From: Bacteroidota bacterium
GTDB taxonomy: Bacteria; Bacteroidota; Bacteroidia; UKL13-3
Assembly: GCA_947460565.1 (NCBI GenBank)
Contig: CANHJJ010000109.1
Span: forward strand, 1-6,505
Reading direction: 5' to 3'
Length of the DNA stretch: 6,505 nt
Below the pieces are notes generated by a model. That model was not told the origin of the DNA, made no database searches, and worked only from the letters and a program-made list of their open reading frames with translations. The position numbers and the translations under genes are program-made. Below are positions 1 through 3,596 of this stretch, piece after piece; within the stretch, counting starts at the first letter, position 1, and each line of letters begins with the position of its first letter.

Positions 1-416
1 CCTGAATCACCTGTGTTTATTAGGATATAATTAGCCAATACACTAATATCTGACAAGCCATTGGTTTGGGTGCTATTACCTTCCTCTGTTTTTAGGTTTA
101 CTTGATAAGGTACAAAAGCAAAGATTTGTAGTCGCTTTGTGGGATAAAAACGTCCCCATAACTCTCCTCTTTGCAATATGTCTTTTGAGTTCGTTACTTG
201 TCCACTAAGACTTGGAATATGCTTTGAATCAAAACTTAGATTACTATATCTAACACCCACAAAATGCTGTTTAAATTGAGGTAGTATGCCGAAATAATTG
301 GCATTGGAAGAACATCCGCATACATCGCAAGCGAGGCTTGATTTGGCAAAAAATATAAGTATAAACGAGATGCATGCTAGGCATACATCTCGTTTGTTAA
401 AATTAGTGTTTCTCAT
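1..416 (-). CDS. CDVCGC-type outer-membrane beta-barrel-like protein, C-terminus cut off by window edge
   Basis: The frame is open from the ATG at 416-414 to the window edge, giving 138 residues and no stop. The first 29 residues form a signal peptide: a basic start (MRNTNFNKRD), a hydrophobic core (ISFILIFFA) and a likely cut after SSLA. The mature protein begins with CDVCGC and continues NYFGILPQFKQHFVGVRY, then alternating polar/aromatic strands (ELWGRFYP, LQIFAFVPYQV, SDISVLANYIL) typical of outer-membrane barrels. I recognise this N-terminal pattern from Bacteroidetes proteins often annotated only as 'transporter'; the substrate is unknown. The start is fixed because no other ATG, GTG or TTG in frame lies before the hydrophobic core and a stop closes the frame upstream. 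It overlaps the end of the 801-403 gene by 14 bp, so the two are probably co-transcribed and translationally coupled. The N-region before the hydrophobic core is longer than usual and is encoded by a palindrome (363-395). Lipoprotein processing at C30 is possible, but SLAC is a poor lipobox. Confidence 0.8.
   Translation of the reverse strand, partial: MRNTNFNKRDVCLACISFILIFFAKSSLACDVCGCSSNANYFGILPQFKQHFVGVRYSNLSFDSKHIPSLSGQVTNSKDILQRGELWGRFYPTKRLQIFAFVPYQVNLKTEEGNSTQTNGLSDISVLANYILINTGDS
363..395 (-). promoter_or_regulatory. Hairpin at the junction of two overlapping genes (possible attenuator or translation-control stem)
   Basis: The arms AAACGAGATG (363-372) and CATCTCGTTT (386-395) are perfect complements. 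After one mismatch (373/385) pairing continues with ATGC (374-377) and GCAT (381-384), leaving a three-base loop. The stem lies 7 bases past the stop codon of the 801-403 gene and 18 bases past the start codon of the next gene, encoding its residues 8-18. In the transcript it is followed by a T-rich stretch whose T6 run begins about 10 bases after the stem. That is too far for a textbook terminator but fits a weak attenuator. The fold is seen in the sequence; the role is inferred. Confidence 0.5.
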
Positions 417-801
417 TCTCTGGATTTTTACACAATCCTACTATTTGATGGAACACATCATGCAGGCCACTCAAAGCTTTGATAATATCAGCATCTTTTG
501 CTTTATCAGCAATCATTTTGTCTAGCTTTTCAGCTCCTGAAACCAAATCAGCTACTGCTTTTTTGATAGCAGGTTTATTAAACTCTAAAGGTGCTTTTGA
601 TTGAGCCAATTCTTTGGCTTTTTGAACCAGTTCTTTGCTACGCTCTTTGATGGGCTTCAGGTTGCCTTCTTCACTTGGGTGAAAGGTGGCTGACATGATG
701 CTGTGGAAGGCCTTTAAAGCTGGCCAATTATCGGTGCTAGACTGAGCTTTTATTTGCACGAATGCAAGTAGTATGCAACATACTGCTATAATTTTTTTCA
801 T
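403..801 (-). CDS. Small secreted alpha-helical protein with His/Met motifs, function unknown
   Basis: The product has 132 residues. Residues 1-20 (MKKIIAVCCILLAFVQIKAQ) are a signal peptide, so it acts in the periplasm or at the envelope. The mature part is almost wholly helical: about 27-40, 50-69, 76-98 and 101-124, which suggests a four-helix bundle. The most distinctive segments are WPALKAFHSIMSATFHPSEE (26-45), with H33, M36, H41 and two glutamates, and LHDVFHQIVGLC (113-124), with H114, H118 and C124. These would lie on the first and last helices, as the heme ligands do in cytochrome b562. There is no CxxCH, so covalent heme is excluded; metal or non-covalent heme binding is only a guess. 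I have an impression of similar Bacteroidetes proteins with the TFHP-EEGNLKPIK signature but know no characterised member. A promoter-like pair lies just upstream (834-866). The last 14 bp overlap the start of the beta-barrel gene, indicating an operon. Confidence 0.85.
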   Translation of the reverse strand: MKKIIAVCCILLAFVQIKAQSSTDNWPALKAFHSIMSATFHPSEEGNLKPIKERSKELVQKAKELAQSKAPLEFNKPAIKKAVADLVSGAEKLDKMIADKAKDADIIKALSGLHDVFHQIVGLCKNPENEKH

Positions 802-830
802 GTTTTGTTTTTCTTTAATTCCATAACATC

Positions 831-844
831 ATCCAAATTTGGAT
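831..844. promoter_or_regulatory. Perfect 14-bp palindrome, candidate operator
   Basis: ATCCAAATTTGGAT is identical to its own reverse complement. It lies 30-43 bp upstream of the 801 start codon and covers the proposed -7 box, where a bound dimeric repressor would block RNA polymerase. No regulator gene is visible in the window to pair with it. Confidence 0.4.
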
Positions 845-866
845 AGTTATTTGTGTTACTGACAAA
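834..866 (-). promoter_or_regulatory. Candidate Bacteroidetes-type promoter for the 801-403 gene
   Basis: Read on the minus strand, TTTG (866-863) is followed after 21 bases by CAAATTTG (841-834). This matches the Bacteroidetes -33 TTTG and -7 TAnnTTTG boxes with one mismatch, and the spacer is at the long end of the usual range. Transcription would start near 827, leaving a leader of about 25 bases before the ATG at 801. This is motif matching only. Confidence 0.4.
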
Positions 867-867
867 T

Positions 868-987
868 AGACTTCTTTCATAATTGAGCGTCTTTGCGAAT
901 GATTGAAGCAATCTCCAGATAAATCAGATGGCTTCGTTCCACACCATGACGTCCTAATTGTATATAACCGAATTATGAAAGCAGTCT
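868..987. repeat. Nested palindromic element (REP-like core with outer inverted repeats)
   Basis: The outer arms at 868-884 (starting AGACTTCTTTCATAATT) and 971-987 (AATTATGAAAGCAGTCT) are inverted repeats matching at 16 of 17 positions. Inside, 888-951 is a second, imperfect inverted repeat that starts with CGTC and ends with GACG, with the half-motif GAAGCAATCT near the middle and its degraded mirror ATGGCTTCGTT opposite. The core resembles the widespread CGTCATTGCGA...GAAGCAATCTC repeat found between genes in many bacterial genomes. No clear target-site duplication and no coding potential were seen. It fills most of the gap between the two small-protein genes and ends next to the candidate -33 box. 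Confidence 0.6.
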
Positions 988-1084
988 GAAAATAATTTGA
1001 TTGAAAGAATTTGCTCCATATTGGACAGCATGCGCCATCATCTCAAACATTGATGAAAGAGAATAAATAGAAGCATAAAATTAA

Positions 1085-1459
1085 CTAAGAAAAACTGGGC
1101 GGCTGAAAGATACTAGCCTGATGAATGAAGTAATAAGAATTGCTGTAAGGCTTGTGTTTAGTGCAAATTTTAGAGAAACAAACCGATGTATGTTCCGAAA
1201 TCAATTCATGATTAAACATATCTTTTTCAATGCTCTTTAAATAAGCAGGCAATTTATTGTCTTGGGATTCCTCAGCCTTTTTTAACTGATTGTTTAAATA
1301 ACAAGTTCCCTCACAGCATGATTTAGGCTTATCTTTATTTACACAAAGTTGAGATGCGATATAGGTTTTATTAGCATAGTAATATCCTATAGCCCCAGCA
1401 CGAAGAGCCATTGGCGTGATAAAAGCCACTAGGAGAATATATACCAAAATCTTTTTCAA
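1085..1459 (-). CDS. Small membrane-anchored Cys-rich Bacteroidetes protein (TTG start)
   Basis: From a TTG start at 1459-1457 the product has 124 residues. Residues 1-20 are one hydrophobic segment (MKKILVYILLVAFITPMALR) acting as signal peptide or membrane anchor. Then come YYYANKTYIASQLCVNKDKP and the cluster CCEGTCYLNNQLKKAE, giving cysteines C39, C48, C49 and C53, with two more at C94 and C99. The C-terminus is SIFQPPSFS. I recognise the pattern YY-NK-YI--LC-NKDKP--C-G-CYL--QLKK from small uncharacterised Bacteroidetes proteins that I associate, from memory, with metal-uptake neighbourhoods; a metal or thiol-redox role is an inference. The frame is open back to an ATG at 1624, but that start would lie in the rho terminator T-tract and add a second, low-complexity hydrophobic stretch; the protein pattern begins at KKILVYILL. 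A second TTG, three codons earlier at 1468, is an alternative. Confidence 0.8.
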   Translation of the reverse strand: MKKILVYILLVAFITPMALRAGAIGYYYANKTYIASQLCVNKDKPKSCCEGTCYLNNQLKKAEESQDNKLPAYLKSIEKDMFNHELISEHTSVCFSKICTKHKPYSNSYYFIHQASIFQPPSFS

Positions 1460-1465
1460 GTCTTG

Positions 1466-1473
1466 CAAACATA
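1466..1473 (-). promoter_or_regulatory. Perfect -7-type box (TAnnTTTG) directly before the TTG start
   Basis: On the minus strand TATGTTTG matches TAnnTTTG exactly and ends six bases before the TTG start codon at 1459. The T-rich stretch about 19 bases upstream gives only a partial -33 box. If used, transcription would begin at or within a few bases of the start codon, giving a leaderless mRNA. Confidence 0.4.
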
Positions 1474-1621
1474 CAAAAATGGTAATTGATAAAAAGACGA
1501 TTTTTGTTATGAAATATTTGTGATGGAAATAAAAAAGAAAAAAAAGATAGGAGATTCTTTGGCTTGGCTTCAGACTATGGATAGTTGCGGGAAAATTATG
1601 GAGTTGATGAAATAAATTTAA

Positions 1622-1656
1622 CAAAAAAAAGGGGCAAGATAAATCGAGCCCCTTTT
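1622..1656 (-). terminator. Intrinsic terminator of rho
   Basis: On the minus strand the stem AAAAGGGGC (1656-1648) pairs with GCCCCTTTT (1635-1627) over nine bases, with a 12-base loop. It runs into a T8 tract (complement of 1630-1623). It lies 21 bases after the rho stop codon and isolates rho from the envelope genes downstream. The stem is symmetric, but only the minus strand has a T-tract long enough for strong termination. Confidence 0.85.
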
Positions 1657-1677
1657 CTATTTATTTTTTATAATAGC

Positions 1678-3309
1678 TTAGCTATTCATGCTTGCCAAGA
1701 ACTCTTCATTGGTTCTGGTGTTTTTCATGTTTTTAAGCAACAAATTCATAGCCTCATCGGCATTCATATCCGCAATATGATTGCGCAATACCCAAATACG
1801 TTGCAGGGTTTGTTTGTCTAGTAACAAATCATCTCTTCTTGTACTTGAAGAAATAATATCAATAGCAGGGAAAACGCGTTTGTTAGCCAATTTACGGTCT
1901 AACTGTAACTCCATATTACCGGTACCTTTAAACTCTTCAAAAATCACCTCATCCATTTTGCTTCCTGTATCAATCAAAGCAGTGGCTATGATGGTTAAAG
2001 AACCTCCATCTTCAATCTTACGTGCGGCTCCAAAGAAACGTTTAGGTTTGTGTAAGGCATTCGCATCCACACCACCTGACAAAATCTTTCCGCTAGCTGG
2101 TTGTGCTGTATTAAACGCACGAGCCATACGTGTGATTGAATCCATCAAAATAACCACATCATGACCACATTCTACAAGGCGTTTGGCTTTTTCAAGTACG
2201 ATGTTTGATAAGCGTACATGCTTTTCAGCAGGCTCATCAAAAGTACTTGCTACCACCTCTGCTCTTACACTGCGTTGCATATCTGTTACCTCCTCAGGGC
2301 GTTCATCAATCAAAAGAATGATTAGATAAACTTCAGGGTGATTTTTAGCAATGGCATTGGCAATTTCTTTTAATAAAATGGTTTTACCCGTTTTAGGTTG
2401 CGCCACTATTAAACCACGTTGGCCTTTACCTATCGGAGCCAACATATCAATAATGCGTGTTGAATAGGTAGCTGAATTATCAGCTAAGTTCAATTTCTCA
2501 TCTGGAAACAAAGGAGTTAAATGTTCAAATGCTACCCTGTCTCTAATATCAGCAGGCTCTCTGCCATTAATTTTGTCTATTTTTGTTAAGGCAAAATATT
2601 TCTCACCTTCTTTTGGAGGACGAATAGCCCCTCTTACCGTATCTCCAGTTTTTAGTCCAAATAATTTTATTTGAGATGGTGATGCATAAATATCATCCGG
2701 TGATGACATGTAGTTATAATCACTAGAGCGTAGGAAACCATAACCATCAGGCATCATTTCCAAAACACCTTCGCTACTTACGATCCCTTCTAATTCTTGG
2801 TATTGTGCTTGTGGTCTTTCAAAACGATTGGGTCTTCTTCTTTCTTGAAAATTTTCATTTTCTGCAGCAGGCTCGTTTGGTCTTCTTTCAACAGGCGCAA
2901 TATTTTCAATAGCTGGTTTTTCAACCACTTCAGGAGCAGGCTCATTAGAAGACACATTTTCGTTTGAGAAATCAGCTTGCGAATGTTGGCTAATAACTGC
3001 AGGTTCTTCAGTAATCTCTTCCTGTTTTGCTTTTACCTCAACAATAGGCTTTGGTTCTCTAGGTTCGCGAGGTTCTCGCTTTTTTATCTCAACTTTTTCA
3101 GGCGCTTTGGCCTTAACAACTCTTGGTCTGCCTCTTTTTTTCTTAGAAGGATCATCGTCTCCATCAGCTGGAGCAGTAGCTTGCTGTTCTAAAATTTTGT
3201 AAATCAATTCTTGCTTTTCTAAGCCATTTACATTGTCTAATTTAATGGAAGATGCAATGTCTTGCAGCTCAGAAATGAGCATGTCGTTTAACGTAATAAT
3301 GTCGTACAT
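1678..3309 (-). CDS. rho: Transcription termination factor Rho
   Basis: Rho is a hexameric RNA-dependent ATPase and helicase that releases nascent transcripts from RNA polymerase in the cytoplasm. The product has 543 residues against about 420 in E. coli. Residues 1-45 are the Rho N-terminal helical domain. Residues 46-170 are a charged, disordered insert with an AT-hook-like KKKRGRPR (57-63), a KREPREPREPK tract and a basic ERRRPNRFERP end. Residues 173-250 are the cold-shock-type RNA-binding domain (GYGFLRSSDYNY, SPDDIYASPSQI, GAIRPPKEGEKYFAL). The ATPase core has a P-loop RGLIVAQPKTGKT (298-310), DERPEEVTDMQR (335-345), Walker B VVILMDSITRMARAFN (385-400), the loop SGGVDANALHKPKRFFGAAR (411-430), GTGNMELQLDRKLANKRVFP (462-481) and R491 at the arginine-finger position. 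All expected motifs are intact. It is monocistronic, with its own terminator at 1622-1656, and divergent from pyruvate carboxylase. The long insert is normal for Bacteroidetes Rho. Confidence 0.98.
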   Translation of the reverse strand: MYDIITLNDMLISELQDIASSIKLDNVNGLEKQELIYKILEQQATAPADGDDDPSKKKRGRPRVVKAKAPEKVEIKKREPREPREPKPIVEVKAKQEEITEEPAVISQHSQADFSNENVSSNEPAPEVVEKPAIENIAPVERRPNEPAAENENFQERRRPNRFERPQAQYQELEGIVSSEGVLEMMPDGYGFLRSSDYNYMSSPDDIYASPSQIKLFGLKTGDTVRGAIRPPKEGEKYFALTKIDKINGREPADIRDRVAFEHLTPLFPDEKLNLADNSATYSTRIIDMLAPIGKGQRGLIVAQPKTGKTILLKEIANAIAKNHPEVYLIILLIDERPEEVTDMQRSVRAEVVASTFDEPAEKHVRLSNIVLEKAKRLVECGHDVVILMDSITRMARAFNTAQPASGKILSGGVDANALHKPKRFFGAARKIEDGGSLTIIATALIDTGSKMDEVIFEEFKGTGNMELQLDRKLANKRVFPAIDIISSSTRRDDLLLDKQTLQRIWVLRNHIADMNADEAMNLLLKNMKNTRTNEEFLASMNS

Positions 3310-3402
3310 TAGTTTTTGTTCAAAATAAATTTTCGATTGTAAAACCCTTTATGCTTTCTTAAAAAATTGAGTTGAGAAAACTAGGGGATTGTAACCTTGA
3401 AT

Positions 3403-3420
3403 AAAATCAGAGCTGATTTT
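3403..3420. repeat. Short inverted repeat upstream of rho
   Basis: AAAATCAG (3403-3410) and CTGATTTT (3413-3420) are perfect complements separated by two bases. It lies about 95 bp before the rho start codon. It could be a protein-binding site or, if transcribed, a small hairpin in the rho leader. Such AT-rich repeats also arise by chance. Confidence 0.3.
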
Positions 3421-3490
3421 CTGTTGGCAAGTATAATAATATTTTATGATTTCCAAAGCACAATCGATTTTTTTGTTTAATAAGTTGTTT

Positions 3491-3518
3491 TATTGTGACC
3501 ACAAATAACATATTGTGA
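3491..3518. repeat. Direct repeat TATTGTGA, 20-bp period
   Basis: TATTGTGA occurs at 3491-3498 and again at 3511-3518. The start-to-start distance of 20 bp, close to two helical turns, puts both copies on one face of DNA. The first copy overlaps a small inverted repeat, TTGTG-AC-CACAA (3493-3504). The pair lies about 30-60 bp upstream of the candidate -7 boxes for pyruvate carboxylase, where an activator might bind. Confidence 0.3.
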
Positions 3519-3540
3519 ATAATCATGGTTTTCTAAGTCT

Positions 3541-3570
3541 TTTGTAATTTACATTTGAACTGCATATTTG
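3541..3570 (+). promoter_or_regulatory. Candidate promoter(s) for pyruvate carboxylase
   Basis: TTTG (3541-3544) is followed after 18 bases by CATATTTG (3563-3570), one mismatch from TAnnTTTG. This would start transcription near 3576, about 20 bases before the ATG. A second, perfect -7 box, TACATTTG (3550-3557), overlaps it but lacks a clear -33 partner. Only one may be real. Confidence 0.4.
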
Positions 3571-3596
3571 TTAATCACTATTTATAGTTACTTCTT

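Larger units (their letters stand above)
802..1084. other. Intergenic region between two minus-strand envelope genes
   Basis: This 283-bp stretch has no convincing coding frame. It holds the candidate promoter and 14-bp palindrome (831-866) and the nested palindromic repeat (868-987). The remaining part, 988-1084, is AT-rich; I see only a weak five-base stem (TCATC/GATGA near 1040-1058) and no strong terminator for the 1459-1085 gene. Confidence 0.6.
3310..3596. other. Divergent intergenic region between rho and pyruvate carboxylase
   Basis: This 287-bp AT-rich stretch must hold promoters for both genes. On the plus strand I see -7-like boxes near 3550-3570, a pair of TATTGTGA repeats (3491-3518) and an 8-bp inverted repeat (3403-3420). 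No convincing -33/-7 pair was found for rho; the nearest candidate, TTATTTTG (3328-3321, minus), has one mismatch and no -33 partner. No small gene is supported. Confidence 0.55.

Noticed and set aside
298..525. Plus-strand open frame of 75 codons
   Set aside because: It lies antisense across two better-supported minus-strand genes, and its product shows no recognisable domain.
868..987. The nested palindrome as an intrinsic terminator of the 1459-1085 gene
   Set aside because: Neither strand has a T-tract after the outer arms, and the stem is interrupted by long unpaired segments.
1460..1624. N-terminal extension of the Cys-rich protein from the ATG at 1624
   Set aside because: The ATG lies in the T-tract of the rho terminator, the added 55 residues are low-complexity Phe/Tyr/Ile-rich sequence with a second hydrophobic stretch, and the recognisable protein starts at KKILVYILL.
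1585..1821. Plus-strand open frame of 78 codons
   Set aside because: It runs antisense through the rho terminator and the rho C-terminus and has no independent support.
1781..2164. Plus-strand open frame of 127 codons
   Set aside because: It is the antisense shadow of the conserved Rho ATPase core.
3080..3140. A repeat array such as CRISPR suggested by recurring GGTTCTC/GGTTCGC units
   Set aside because: The repeats are consecutive codons for the Rho REPREP tract and have no spacers.
2977..3192. Plus-strand open frame of 71 codons
   Set aside because: It is a shadow of the biased-composition Rho insert; its Phe/Arg/Leu-rich product reflects the complement of Glu/Lys codons.
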